Assembly: GCA_963978545.1 (NCBI GenBank)
Contig: OZ021732.1
Location: 27,806,123 to 27,870,122 of the forward strand
Source: Linyphia triangularis
Lineage: Eukaryota; Arthropoda; Arachnida; Araneae; Linyphiidae
Direction of reading: 5' to 3'
DNA: 64,000 bases
Below the pieces are notes generated by a model. That model searched no databases and was not told the origin of the DNA. It worked only from the letters and a program-made list of their open reading frames with translations. Below, in pieces: positions 29,266 to 42,872 of this stretch. Every line of letters begins with the position of its first letter. Position 1 is the first letter of the stretch. The position numbers and the translations under genes are program-made.

Positions 29266-32200
29266 TGTTGGGTCATTACGTCGAGAATGCACCTGGGATT
29301 TCATTTTGGAATAAGACCCACAAAAAAGACTTGGAAAAGAACGAGAAATTAAAAAAAAAAATCTTCTTTTTTGATACGAACTAAAAAAGGAAAGAGTAAA
29401 TTTCTTCTACGCAAAATTACGAATTATTGAAGTAGGGACAAAAATCAGAAGTGGGGTCAACCCCCCCCCCCCCCTCCTTTTCCTTTGAACAGTTATTTTT
29501 TTCACTTTCTTAATATTTTTTTTCAATAAAAGTTACTTTCTTAAATAAATGAGTTTTTACATACTCTTGCCACATTGGCACAATTTTAATACGATTGATC
29601 AGAACTTTGATCAAAATTGTTGTAATCCAGGAAGATTTAAAGGATACATTTTCTTTTAACATTTCTCTAACATTTAACGATTACTAGTAAAACGTTATTT
29701 ATTTCATTCAGAAATTTGTAATTTAATGGCTTGTTAACATTGCAAGTCGATTATTTTTAGTTTCGTTTAAAGAAGCTTTTAAAAATACTCAGTTACGATA
29801 AAAAGTAACGTATGTCATAAATCGTGCATCTTGGAATTGGTGACGACCAACTATAGGCACAGGACCATATACTACCAAATAATTCAAATTATCAGGCTTA
29901 ACAAAAGTGTAATGGACAATGCCCGCATTTTTAAAAAAATTTCTATTCAATTCTAAATGCTTCGAAAAGGCCATAAACACAAAACTTTTTGCTCACTGCG
30001 TTTTTTTTTTTTTTTTTTTTTTTTATTTTTTTTTTTTTTTTTTTTTTAGTTTGCAACCTAAGTTAGCCTGTTAGACTTTGGCGAGAAAACGACACATTCG
30101 GCTCGAATTGAATGAGACGTCACTTGATCTGAAACAACTTGGCTTGAAACGCAGCAACGGAAACCAGTTTTGCAAGTTTCTCGCAAGTCGTGCCAACCAG
30201 CACGGGATAAGGCAATTGTCTACAAAATTCACACCAACTATTTGGCAGAAACCTCACGATAACCATAGAGAACAGAAGGATGTCTTGACGTCACAGCAAA
30301 AACGTAGCGTTTTGATTGGACTGCAATCGGACGATGTTTTAAGGCATTTTCTTTTCTTAATATTTAAATAACTAATATTTTTAAGATATTTTGTTTGAAT
30401 ATTTGGAATAAGAAAGAAATTCTTCATAAATATAAAGTAATTTCCCTCGTTTTTAAAAAATGCCGGAACTGTCCATTCGTGAAATAGATACAGCTCTCTT
30501 AACAACACCGAAATGTCAGTTACCATATTTGCGAGGTTTGTAATCAATAAATCATGATGTTTGAAGTTTCAAAATATTGTTTAATACACTCTTATTTATA
30601 AATAACATCTTAATTTTAAGGAGATTATTTATTGTTTAAGAATTTAACTTATAAAATAGTACTCCCTTTAATGAAAGTGATCTTACTCTTAGAAGAAAGA
30701 TGATCATAAAGATAAGGCAACAGTTTTATTTTTAGAAAAAACTAGGGGTGTGGAACATCGCATAATTTTTAATTACACTATAATAGTGGTAATTGTATTA
30801 AAATATATGGTGTTATTTATCGTTTTCATATTTTCTCTCATTTAGATAAAAATGACCAGTTTGGCGATATTTTTGTCAATAATTTTCAAGTGGGTTATAA
30901 CCCCCCCCCCCCAAAAAAAAAACACCTCGGCAAGATGGCGAAATTTACGATGTTTTCGATAGATATTACATTGTCCCTTCTTATGCGTGAAACAGGTAAA
31001 ATCAATCAATGATGGACAATGCTCAAGAGCAGAGAGCTCTGTGTTAAAGTCACTCGTTTTCCAACTTAAGCTTTTATCGCATTTCGACGGCAATTTCGGG
31101 GGTGGGAATGATTAAAACACTTTAAGGAGCATTATTAGAGATTTTAATCAAAATCATTCGAGCCAGTTTTTAGCAATTGCTGAAAAACATAATTTTTTCA
31201 TGATTTCAACCTTATGCGCCTGCACGATTTTGACGAAAACCTAATGGTAAGTCATAGGGCCACCACTAACCCTCACACAAAATTTAAGCAACATAGGCCA
31301 ATTTGTTGGGGAGTTATGTTGACCACGTACACTTTTTTTTAAACCAGTTTGTTCCAAAACATGTAGAAATGCAAAAAAAAAAAAAATAATAATAATAATA
31401 ATAATAATAATTGAAAATATAATGATATTATTCTAAATTAAGAAAACAATGCGGGAAAAGAAAGACTATAAGGAAAGGGTTCACATAAATTTTCATAAAA
31501 ATAAATGGGGAGAAAAAAAAAAAAGTGAATGGGGGTCATGACCTGTTTGGAACTACAGCTATGATTGGCAAGGTCAGATTTCGAAGATCAGCCAGTGAAA
31601 TCTCGTCTAAAAATTGATCACTTTCAAGATATTGGTATAAAAAATTAAGAAAAGATGCTCTATTGTTCTAGAGATACCTCGTATTTTGTTTGAAATTTAA
31701 TTACTTATTTTATATTTTGAATATAGCGGTACGCATAGAATCTAAGCATCCCACTTACTTACTTGTTAATTATCGATTTATTTATGTATATTTTGATCAA
31801 TGGTCACTAAGACCATAGAGGTTGCATAGATTCAGCCGGCGACTCATCGATAATCCCTGAACCTTGACTACCTCAAGGACTTTTAGGACTACCATCTGCT
31901 GCTACATTAAAATACTGAAGTGCGTAGGTTTTGAGTGTAGGCTTAACATGATATTCATAACGCCTACTGCTGAAAGTTCAATTGACGTTTAAGAATTTGG
32001 GGGTGGTTCACTATTATAGCGTAGACGTTACTGATAAGAAGGAGCGCCAAAGCCAAGGACTAGCCCACCCATTTTTTCTCCTACATTTTGGAAAATTAAC
32101 CGTAATTTGTATGAATGAATTTACCCTTATGTTGTATTTAGTTAATTGAGCGACAACTTTCGTTGGGGAGAGACTTTCTTTCGTATGTTAATTATAAAAG

Positions 32201-33738
32201 GAATAATTAAAAAAAGTCATATAATGACCAGTTTCCAGAATAATTTTTTGGTCAACCAAATATTATCTTGATACGAAGAAATTAACTGTCACTTTTATAT
32301 GTCGGGTGCATCTTCAATTCAGTCAACCATATTCAACTTGGCAGATAATGTGCATATTTGGTGCGATTTTGTACAACTTTAATTTTTTAATTTCAACCAG
32401 GAGTGCATTAAAAAATTTCTGCGAGAGGAGTTTTTAATTAAGCTATACATTTGATTTTGTATAACTCTCTAACGACGTGTCGATGTAGAACTTCCTCACC
32501 TATATTTTCCACATATCATTCATATTTTTGCAGTTCTTTAATCTTACATCTACATATGCCAAAATATTACAATGATTTTATTCCAGAATTCGAGTTATAC
32601 AAAACAACCCAACAGGGCCGTAACAGGTGGGGGGTGGGGGAGGACTTCCCTCCCTACCACTTCCCCTTTTTTGGGTAACTTGTTATATGTATTTAATCAA
32701 ATTTTCGACAGTACCCCACCCTCCGAAAAGAATCCTGGCTACAGACTTGCAACCCAACACAGGACTATCGAGATCTCGTCAGTTTTGGATTTAAAAGTAT
32801 GCCGCCTATCGGCTAAAGTCCATTTGCCGCCCCCTCTATAGTTCATATTTACTTAATACATTTGTTTTATGCAACAAAAGGATAGAATTCATTGGCGTAT
32901 TCATCTTTTTTAATTAGATTGCACTACAAGAAAGTTATAATACAAGATTACGTGCTGTGAATTTGTATTACGTGATAGTTTTAGAAAGTAGGCTATATAG
33001 AAGGACTTAAACTTATTTTTAAGGAATATGTATTCTTAAATTCGAACGGAAAATATTATTTATGATCGAAATACTTCATTTTAACTTTTGAATAAATTGC
33101 CTAACTGTCGCCCCTGAAAATTTGCCGCTATAGGCTGCAGCCTACTTATCCTATTTAGAAATATGGCCCTGTATTTCGTGTTATACATATTGTTACTGAG
33201 TGGTGGAGTGACTTTGGTGTTTATATAAAGAAAGTTTAAAAAACAAAAGATTTGTGTGAATTGTTAATCAATATTTTTTGTGATATTCTTCCGAAGTTAT
33301 TTTCCATATACATTCTTTACCTTAATGAACTCTTCATAAGTAAACTAAAAGGGTTACCTTGTGAATTTTTTTTTTTCATTGTTGTAAGACGTTTGTCTTT
33401 CATCATTTTTTGCTTTTACTGCATTTTTACAGGAATTTCGACGATGGCCATGTTGAAATCACCGGAAAAGTCAGTCAGAAGAATTCCATAAATGATTTTC
33501 ATCAAAATCGTTAGAGCCGCGTTTTGCAAATTGCTTAAAAAGCTAAATTTTTCAAGGGCAGGTACTACCACAGCTATTCAACGAAATATAACCCATAAAC
33601 GTCCCATGGATATTTGCCCTCTTTTGAAACAAATTTGAATATCGTTATATACGATTTGCTCTGAAGTTTAAACTATTTTGAAAAACACAAAAACCATTCT
33701 GAAAAATCCAATTTTTTTTAGCTCAAAACTTTATCATC

Positions 33739-33792
<54 letters not shown>

Positions 33793-34110
33793 ATAAATCA
33801 ATATCGATTTTTTGATAAACACTTTCATTAACCTTAATTACATTTCTGATGATGATTGAAAGCAAATATGGAAAGGAAATAAGACAAATAAAATTAATCA
33901 GATAATCTATTTCGGCCCTAAAAGGCATAATTAAAACTTATGACAGAATTTTTTTAAATAAGATCGTATGAATTCAAGTTACTGCTGTTAAATTTAATGT
34001 GATGAAGGATTGTGCCCATGAGCTTTCCTAAGTAAGTCTACACTTTTTAAAATTTAGAAGCACCAATTAATTCCTTATAGGTAAGAAGACTTTTACATAA
34101 TAAGAAATAA
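29266..34110. other. Intergenic, no gene seen
   Basis: This is AT-rich sequence with long T tracts (30001-30047), an (AAT)n at about 31387-31412, poly-C tracts (29461-29474, 30901-30912) and A/T dinucleotide runs (33769-33790). Motifs near 31150-31210 and 33500-33560 (atcaaaatcattcgagcc / atcaaaatcgttagagcc) are copies of one decayed repeat, seen again in part near 53775. The sequence 30741-30770 resembles 25460-25490. Short ORFs have no recognisable relatives. Confidence 0.5.
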
Positions 34111-34745
34111 TATAACTCATACAAACAAATGTTTAAATATAAATCCTTCATATGCATTGCTAGTTTTTTTTATTCATTAACATAGCGCCGATTCTGTTGT
34201 GAGCGTGTGCTTGCATCTAATTTTAAATATTAAAAACATTTCTATTAAAAAATATGGGTACGTTTCAAAAATTTATTTATTAAAAACTAATGAGAATTTA
34301 TGCATTCGTGTCCAAAAATCTAAATTTATTCTGATTAAAACAATTTTGGCATCAGGAAAGAGTTTCAACAACGATGGGATACAATTCTTTAACTAACAGC
34401 TTTACTTTGCCACGCAATTTTGAATTGAATGGACTACATTTCATAATAAATTTATGCATTTGCGTCCAATTATCTTTTAATTTTTCTGATTAAAATAATG
34501 TTGGCAACAGGAAAGAATTTCAACAACGATCGGTTAAATGGAATTGATGAGTGTTCCAAAACGGTTATAGAAACGTGTGTAAAAGCGACCTTTTTGTGTC
34601 AGTGACAATTCCCAACACTTCCTAGAATACATTGTCGCCGACATCGAATTTATCTGACAAGTTTCAGGTGACGGCAAGTGGGTTAATTAGGCTCCAGCGG
34701 AACGAACACACACACACACACACACAAAATCGAAGTTAATATAAA
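34110..34745 (+). repeat. Interspersed repeat family R1, long copy
   Basis: It shares ordered blocks with 54595-55090: ataaatcctt..tatgcattgcta, agcgccgattctgt, aaacatttctat, gattaaaacaattttgg, aggaaagagtttcaac, cattgtcgccgacatcgaat, aagtttcag and aaaatcgaagttaatataaa. Part of the block series is duplicated within this copy. An (AC)n lies at about 34709-34726. The element class is unknown; no ORF. Confidence 0.6.
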
Positions 34746-34904
34746 AGATTAAAAAAATAAAGGTCAAGTGCGACAACTCCCACGCTGAGTGTTCCATACC
34801 CGATCTCTGCGTGTGTAAGCACCCACTCATTACTTTTCTTTTTATCGTAACAGAAGATTTGTAAGCAGTTCATGAATAAGTAATTTTTTAAGATTTTTAA
34901 GATT

Positions 34905-35193
34905 TTAAGAAAAATTTAGATAATTTTCAATAGCTTTTAAGTGTATGGAAAATATTGAATATTGGTGCCGTTTTAACTGTCTCTCAGCCAAGTTCAAACT
35001 TTAGTTTTGAAGTTTTTAAAAAGGGAATAAATAAAATCGAAGAAACACATGGAACTACAAAACGATCATCAAAAAACTAAAAATGTTTGAATATATCGAT
35101 ATATCAGTGACTTTTATCGATATTTTTACTATCGATATTTGTTTAGAAATATCGATAAAAAAATATCGTCGTATCGATATATTGCCGACCTCT
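34905..35193 (-). repeat. TCGATA-rich repeat, truncated copy (inverted relative to 42524)
   Basis: TTTTCAATAGCTTTTAAGTG, ACTGTCTCTCAGCCAAGTTC, GAACTACAAAACGATCATCA, then ATCGATA-rich sequence ending ATTGCCGACCTCTA, match the first part of the 42524-43078 element in reverse orientation. Confidence 0.8.
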
Positions 35194-35851
35194 AATTTTA
35201 ATGCTTATTTAAATTTGAAGTTGATGTAAATCAACTAATTCCTGCAAGTAAGTATCAACTTACCACATATCAGCTATATAATTTTCTGAAAACAGTGAAA
35301 TTGTTAATAGCTGACAGTTATTGGTTATTTATTTGCTAACATTTGGTGAAAAGCAAAAAATCAAGGCACTATCATTTTACCACGTATTCAGTATAACTTT
35401 GAGCTGGTTCAAAGTTAGGCGGATGATCGTGTGTAATGTATACACTGCACATATAATTCATATTTTATTCCTATTTATTTTGGGCTCTGCTTTTAAATAC
35501 ATTTATAGACATAAAAATATAATTTAATTTACGGAATTTTCCCTTGTATGTAAAATCTGATGAAATTGAAAATATTGGGAGTGAATTCAAGAGACACCTA
35601 AAAATATTAGAAATAATGATCTAGCAGTAGTTCATAGAGCTAAAAAAAAATCTGCCTACGTGTAATGGCTGTAAAAAGCGTTTCAGTTGAGGAAGTGAAA
35701 AATTTCTATGCCCAAAAAATAAATGGTAAAGGAATATGTAGAGCAAGGACATGAGGGGCTCGTCCAAAGTCCTCTCTCTAGAGGGGCCTTACCTCTCTCT
35801 ACCTTATGAACTCTTTGGAAGCAGCAAAAGTAAAAGTCCTAAACTAGATGA

Positions 35852-35991
35852 CCCACCTGATGGCTTTTTGGTTAGCGCTCTGGCCCCGCATACCAAAGGT
35901 GCCGGGTTCGAATCCTGGGTTAGGCATGGATGTTCGTTTTAGTTCGGAATCCACGTTAAGCTGTAGATCGTTGAGCGTATAAACCAATCAA
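35852..35991 (+). repeat. SINE family A with target duplication
   Basis: It starts CCCACCTGATGGC, with A-box-like TGGTTAGCGCTCTGG and box B GGGTTCGAATCC; the tail includes GGCATGGATGTTCG and CGTTAAGCTGTAGATCG. It is flanked by CCTAAACTAGATGA (35838-35851) and CCTAAACTGGATGA (35992-36005), a 14-bp duplication with one mismatch. Confidence 0.9.
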
Positions 35992-36462
35992 CCTAAACTG
36001 GATGATCCTGGAGACAGTGTATGTACAACACTATCATTTTCGGAAGAAATGAAAGTTATACAATAACGGCATGACAGGGGTTTATATGCTGAAATTGTTA
36101 TGGAGAATGTTATTGAAAAATCAGAGATTGTTCAAGTGGAATCATGGAACACATCAAAGAGGCAAGAATTAGATACACAGAACATGCAAGTGTTTTAGAT
36201 TTGGTTATGGCATATGCAGCAAAGTTTACGACCAGGTAATTATTCAATACGATAGAGAAATGTACCCAGACCAAAATTAACTTAAAAGACAACGTGATAT
36301 TTGGTGGTTCATGAAGAAGTCTGGTTCATATTGGAAATTGCCAAATATCAATGGTGATCTGTGGTAAGAAAAATTAGGCGCGTTTAAAAAATTAACTCCA
36401 GAAATTATTATTCCAGCTTTAATACGAGAAGTTTTCCAAATCAATGATTCTATGTTTGGTGC

Positions 36463-36637
36463 GCCGACCAAACTTTATAGTGGTTAGCGTGCTAGCTTCT
36501 AGACCGCGAGGTTGCGGGTTCGGGTCCCGTGTTGGCATGGGTGTTTGTAAATGTATGTTGCCTTGTCTAATGACGAATTTTTGGCGCATTATAGCCCTCG
36601 TGTTGCTGGCGGCGCCAGATAATCTGAATACAACCAA
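36463..36637 (+). repeat. SINE family B, full length, with target duplication
   Basis: The 175-bp element runs from GCCGACCAAAC to a CAACCAA tail, with box B GGTTCGGGTCC. The exact 13-bp target duplication CTATGTTTGGTGC is at 36450-36462 and 36638-36650. This is the reference copy of family B in the window. Confidence 0.92.
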
Positions 36638-36699
36638 CTATGTTTGGTGCAAAACAATTAATCTAAATAATGCCAAATTGAAATTTTATGAAGTTTGAA

Positions 36700-38570
36700 T
36701 TTTGTTTTTATATTGTCATACTATTTCTAGCATTAAGGGTAGAACATTTGTATAGGTGCCACAATGTAACTTGCAAACACCTTAGTACTTAACTAATAGC
36801 ATAAGGGCGGCATAAAAGTCTTATTATTTTCTATTTAACTTTTCTATTTTTAATTGATAAAATGAGTTTATATTTAAGTGAATGAACTTAAGATTGTTTT
36901 TTTCATTATATTTGTAAATCTAAACTGAATAATAAATAGTTTTTTTTGCTATATATTCATGTGATTCGTCATTCACTGTTCCTACCTAATATATTCTTTG
37001 TGGTGTTATTTAAAATATCCAAACTTTATGGTGTTGATAACTGCAGTTGATGATGTTTCAAATATTTAGAAACTTAATTTTACTAGTTTAAAGTTATCTC
37101 CTAGATTGAATAAAAAAAGATATTTTATATTAAACTTCTGATAGTGGTTTAAAGTTACCCTGAATGACAGGCTAACTTTGCACAGGGGTTATTTTCTTAT
37201 TATTTGGTCTTTTATCATCAGCATTTACTAATTTGTGTAAATTAAGTTACAATTTAAGGTGTGTTCTTCCATTTTATGACATTAGGTCTGAAAGTACTAT
37301 TAAAACATAAGTGGGGAAGGAGAAAATACAGAAAATATGGATCAAAGTTACCCTGATGAACTGTATAACAATCCTTTAATGTTTGATATTTTTGAAAATA
37401 TCTCATCTATAGCTTTACGTTTAGTATCAAATACATTGTTATTAAAGATTATTATTATTTTTTTTTTTTTTAAACTTGAAAAATAATTGCGAAATAATTT
37501 TTTTTTTTTTATGTTTGAGTAATGTGTGAACTAGGTGTGTCTCAAATTTCATGAAAACCGTTCAACTAGTTCCCACTTTACTTAACTTTTACTGCTTGGA
37601 ATGGATCAGACAGTCAGATATCGAAGTGATTCTGTAGGTGTTCTGATTTTTACCCTTGATATACAGAACACTAAAACGATGTTTTGAATGAGTTGTTAAC
37701 CCATGTACAAAAATAATGAGCTTTGTCTAATAACTGCAATGCAGGCATTTGAAAGCACTTGTGCCAATTTCGATATTGACCAAGGTCCGCCGACATTATG
37801 TCTGTGAAGTGAGGGTCGTTATTGCCATGGTAACGATTTATCACATGCTGTTTTTTCTCTGTACTGTCGCATTTTAAGTTGGTTGATTTGGATGAAGACC
37901 AATATATTTTATAAAATGTTGGCTATGCATCAGGAAATTCCTAATCTAATTTTGCAACAATTGTAGAATATTCAGTAACCGTTTGTCTGTTTGAATATGC
38001 AGTTCAATAACTTCTAAAGTATTGATCGAAATGGAAATTACAAGTGCTCTTTTAACAAATTAAACCTGTTTTTGGCATAGGAAGGAAGTTCGTACAAATA
38101 TTTGTTATTTTTAACTAGACGGTATTTTGATTTGTAAAGTTCCATGCCATGCATCATGGCACCCAGTAACAATTTAGCAGTTTCTACAAATTTCCTTCAA
38201 AATATTTTACAAGTATTCAGAGGTTCAAGGGGACGTAAAGTTTATTTTTCAAACCTTGGTTTAAAAAAATGTCGAATAGATTTCCTAATGAAATTTTAAT
38301 TAATAGTTATTAGTTTTCTGTCCAAATAATTAGTCTTTGCTGAGAAATTTACCGCAGTCTTTATTTTTTAATTAATAGTGCGTATCTTCTTGCATTTTTC
38401 TGAGAAGAGAGGGGGGGGGGGTCTCACTAATAATATGCCACCAAGGTCTGGCTTTAAATTACGGGAGCGTTCAGGGCATTGTATGTGGCGGAAAAACAAA
38501 AATTAAAAGTATTAAGTAAGTCACATAATATATAAGAAAAAAGGGGAGGCACAAAGAGTTTCAGGGATGA
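36700..38570. other. Intergenic, no gene seen
   Basis: AT-rich sequence with T tracts at about 37459-37475 and 37499-37510. A poly-G run of 11 is at 38411-38421. No ORF or repeat structure was recognised. Confidence 0.5.
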
Positions 38571-38579
38571 TTTGGTTTG

Positions 38580-38753
38580 TTTGTACGCTCAACGACCTAT
38601 TTTTGTGCAAAATAACGACTAATCACGGCGGGACCTACAGCTTAACGTGGATTCCGAACCACAACGAACATCCATGCCTAACCCAGGATTTGAATCCGGC
38701 ACCTTTGGTATGCGAGGCCACAGTGCTAACCACAAAGCTATCAGGTGGGTCCA
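38580..38753 (-). repeat. SINE family A, minus-strand copy
   Basis: Reading the minus strand: CCACCTGATAGCTTTGTGG, TGTGGCCTCGCATACCAAAG, box B GGATTCAAATCC, CATGGATGTTCGTTGTGG, CCACGTTAAGCTGTAG. It includes the longest 3' part of the family seen here, extending to the AACGACCTA-type end. Confidence 0.85.
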
Positions 38754-40229
38754 CATATAGGATGAGAAAGTTCTGCTGAGTAGTTGTTTCTATTCCGAAC
38801 AAAGGAAAAATTAGTTCTTGATTGAAAACCTCTCCCAAAGAAATTATCTGGTTGCCCCCCCCCCCCCCCCGATTCGACCGAAAAGTAGAGGTAGAAATGT
38901 ACTTCAGACTTGTTGACTCACTCGGAAAGTAATTTGAAGATATTTCTTCGGACCATTCTTTGAACATGGTCAGTCTAATGTGCCATTTTATACTTCTGGA
39001 GTTTTGGATGTAAGAACTTAAAACATTCCATCAAAAGATTTAACCTTTTGCACTCGAGGCGTTTTTCGTGCGGTGGAACAAGCAACTCGAGACGTTTCAC
39101 GGTTACAGTGAAGAAATTAACAGTTTTAGTGAACTGTATATTAGGACTATATCAGTAGATATTGTTGTCTAAGTCCATGTGAAGAAAAGTTCATAGAAGG
39201 AAAGAAGAAACTAACAAAACATTCAATAGATATCTTACCTTAAGACCTTATAGGTGTTCATGAGCACTGCCAAGAAGGGTCGATGAGGTGAACTTGCACC
39301 CCCCCCCCTTCCCCTTTATTGTTTGAAAATTAAAAATAAAGTGGTGAAAAGAGGTAAAATTCCAGGTAAAAAGAAGTATTGAATAGATTTTCAATCATAC
39401 TCTTAAAAAGTAAAATAATTGCAAAACTATTAATATTTCAGTCAGTAGGAATTCCAAATATCATTTTTTCAAAATCAGTATTTATACAAAAATATTAGCC
39501 TCCTTGCACTGTATGAGATCTGTACTCTCCTGTAAATAATCCGTTCCTCAATAAATTTATTTTGCTTCAAAACTCTTAGAGATCATCTATGATTGAAACA
39601 TCATTGTTAAATCTCATTGTGCTGTGCTCACAAAAGTATGTGCTTTCATTTATTGCAAATGATCGTTTCCTATAACTTTCAGAACTTTTTATTACACGAA
39701 CAAAACTCATTTTTCTTCATATCAATGGAGAAGAATGAAGTAACAGCCATTTTTGTAAAAACGGGTTTCATTGAACTTAATAGAATAGAGCGTAAGGAAT
39801 GAAAATGGACTTGCTCATATTTTTTGTTCTTTTTGTTTTGGATGGTATAAATTGCAAAAAAAAAAAAAAAAAAAAAAAAAAATTAAAAAAAAAAAAAAAA
39901 AAAAAAGTATTTCTATACCTGTTACACTTTAGATTTTCAATATTTATTGAAATTTAGAGGAAAGAGGAAAATTAAGTACATGGCAGATTTTGTACGAATT
40001 TGTTTACTTATAAGATTCGGAATTTAGAATGGTAAATTTTTCGAGATTCAAACTTCTCTCGAAAGAATTCGAAGCAAGATATCACAAGACATATTATAAT
40101 TTTTAATTTCTTTCAACATTAGTTTTAATTTGATAACTAACACAACACAACATATTGATGAAATTTTAGTTTCGTGGAAAGGGGGAGGGGGGATATCGGC
40201 TTCCCTGTTTGTTTGGTTCTGCATCTTAG

Positions 40230-41695
40230 CATGGGCGCCCCCAGGAGGTTGCAAGGAGGTGCTCTTGCCCCCTCCTGGGTGTTATAATGAGCATTTTTTT
40301 GCTAATAATTTAGTCTTTTGTTTCTTTCTCATGCCGTAAATTATAGCTACTTGCGTGACGATTTTCTGTCTATGATTATTAGAGGCTGATGAATAGAAGT
40401 ATTTATTCCTTTTATTGTATAATCATTTCCTGTGTAGTTCTCAAAATTCTAGGAAAATGTTTTGTTTTTTATGTCATCAGATATCTCAGAATCTTGAAAT
40501 CTATTTTTAGAATTCAATTGAACATTTGCTAATATTGCCTTTGTGTTTCATTTTGAATTTTTTTTTTTCATTATATCCGAAACTTGGAAGAAATAAAATG
40601 TTACTCTTCTGTATTTTTTGCATCTACGAGTTCATCTATTATTAACACTGTCTCTTGAATGCCGTGAGATCTAGTTGCATGAATAAAAAAAATAAAAAAA
40701 TCGTTAAAAATGTATATATTCATATTTTTACTATTTTGTATTTTTTTCTCTTTAACAGGGTTGCGTTTTTAAAAATATATAAAAGAAATTTTAAATACTA
40801 TTAAAGCATGGGCGCCCCCAGGAGGGTGCAAGGGGGTGCACTTGCAACCCCCTGGTTCTGAATTTTTTTCAAAAAATGAGGGAAACGATGTGAATTCCAA
40901 GTTAAAAAAAGCACATATGCCGTTTATACTTTTATGTTACAATGAGCATCTTTTTTCTATTAATTTAGTCTTTTTTTTTTCTTTCCTATGTCGTTTTTAT
41001 AGCTACTTCCGTGACGATTTTCTTGTGCTTTATGTCTATGATAATTAGAGGCTGATGAGTAGAAGTATTTATTCCTTTTATTGAATAATCATTTTCTGTG
41101 TAGTTCTCAAAATTCTAGGAAAATGTTTTGTTTCTTAAGTCATCAGATATATTATCTTGAAATCTATTTTTAGATTTCAATTGAACATATTCCAAAACTG
41201 CCTTCATGTTTCATTTCGATTTTTTATTTTATTTTTTTCATTATATCCGAAACTTGGAAGAATAAAAAAAATTTTACTCTTCTGTATTTTTGCATCTTCA
41301 TGTTCCTCTATTCCAAACACTATCTCTTGAATGCCGTGAGATCTATTTGGATGATCAAAAAATCGTTAAAAATATATATTTTAATATTTTTACTATTTTG
41401 TATTTTTTTCTCTTTAACAGGGTTGCTCTTTCAAAAATATATATACCATGAATTTTAACTGTTCTGAAAGTGTATAATTTATAATGCATAATTATTAATT
41501 AACATTTCTAAAAAAAATAATGATTTTGATAAAAATCTAGTCTTGCACCCCCTTGCAAATATTCCTGGGGGCGCCCATGTATAAAAGAGTATAATTTATA
41601 ATGCATAATTATTAATTAACATTTCTAAAAAATTAATGATTTTGATAAAAATCTAGTCTTTGTCCCCCTTGCAAATATTCCTGGGGGCGCCCATG
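40230..41695. mobile_element. hAT-like MITE (outer copy) split by a sibling copy
   Basis: The ends CATGGGCGCCCCCAGGA and, inverted, TCCTGGGGGCGCCCATG are flanked by an exact 8-bp target duplication CATCTTAG (40222-40229, 41696-41703). With the inner insertion removed the element is about 690 bp. It is non-coding. Confidence 0.85.
40807..41579. mobile_element. hAT-like MITE (inner copy) nested in its own family
   Basis: It has the same CATGGGCGCCCCCAGGA ends as the outer copy, in the same orientation. The flanks TATTAAAG and TATAAAAG form an 8-bp target duplication with one mismatch. Internal sequence (GAGGCTGATGAGTAGAAGTA, CTCAAAATTCTAGGAAAATG) repeats that of the outer copy with modest divergence. 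Confidence 0.85.
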
Positions 41696-42523
41696 CATCT
41701 TAGCATCTTTCATATTCAAGTTGAAAAGTGCCAATTCCTCAGTATTTCTGTTGTTTATTAAAATATGTAGATGGAGCCACCACCTTTGTATCGTACTTCT
41801 GGAAAAAAAATGCGCAAATATGAAAACACTTGAATTCCATGGGATTATATAATTGTTACTCAAATATGCATATAAGCAAAACTATATGATTAATAAGGTT
41901 AATTAAATAAATAAACTAACTTATATTTTAATAAAATATATATTTCAAAAAAAGAAATGATTATTACATAGTTGACATTCCAGCATTTCGTTTTTGGGTT
42001 TTAAGGTGTTTATGGGTTTAAATTCAAAATCAATTTAATTTTTTTACTATGCGGTTGTTACATTACATATTTATCTGTAAATTGAATTTAATAAAATTCA
42101 TTCGTTAAGTTACAAATCGGTCATGTATTTAAATAACCAATAACAAAATATATCGAATTAAAATTAGTGGTTTTGGAAGTTAATAAAACCCAGAATGTTA
42201 GAAAAATATTGTAAAGTATAAAAATTTTAGTATTCCATCTGTATGGAAGAGATGGGAAATGTTAAATTATTTTACGACATGATTATTTGCAAAGGCTGAA
42301 AGTTTTGCTTCAAGTGAATATTTTTCAAAACTGATAGCTGGATTTCTACTAAAATTTTACAACTCTTCTCCACTTTAATTTTTAAATCCAAGAGGGTGTA
42401 GTACGTACACCCACTTTACCCACTCTGGCGTCACCCATGCCATGGGTTATTTTAAAATTATCAGGTTGCTTCATAATTATCGACTTGAACTTCGTTTCTT
42501 TTGGGTTAATTATGATTAGAAAT

Positions 42524-42839
42524 TAGAGGTCGACGATATATCCATACTACGATATTTTTATCGATATTTCTAAAAAATTATCGGTATTAAAAATATTGAT
42601 AAAAGTCATCGATATATCGATATTTTTAAACATTTTTAGTTTTTTGATGATCGTTTTGTAGTTCCATGTGATTTTCCGATTTTCTTTATTCCCTTTTCAA
42701 AAACTTCAAAACTAAAGTTTGAACTTGGCTGAGAGACAGTTAAAATGGCACCTATATTCAATAGTTTGCCATGCACTTAAAAGCTATTGAAAATTATCTA
42801 ACTTTTTTTTTTTTAAATCACTGCACCAAATAAGCGAAA

Positions 42840-42872
<33 letters not shown>

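Noticed and set aside
30078..30371. 97-codon plus-strand frame in a GC-richer patch
   Set aside because: No recognisable domain, no splice or poly(A) context, and an equally long overlapping frame on the other strand.
35852..36637. Possible tRNA genes with good A and B boxes
   Set aside because: The tRNA-like heads continue directly into repeat bodies, recur in the window and are flanked by target duplications, so they are SINEs.
39040..39120. piggyBac-like end starting TTTAACCTTTTGCACTCGAGGC
   Set aside because: Only one end was seen; no inverted partner with TTAA within about 1 kb.
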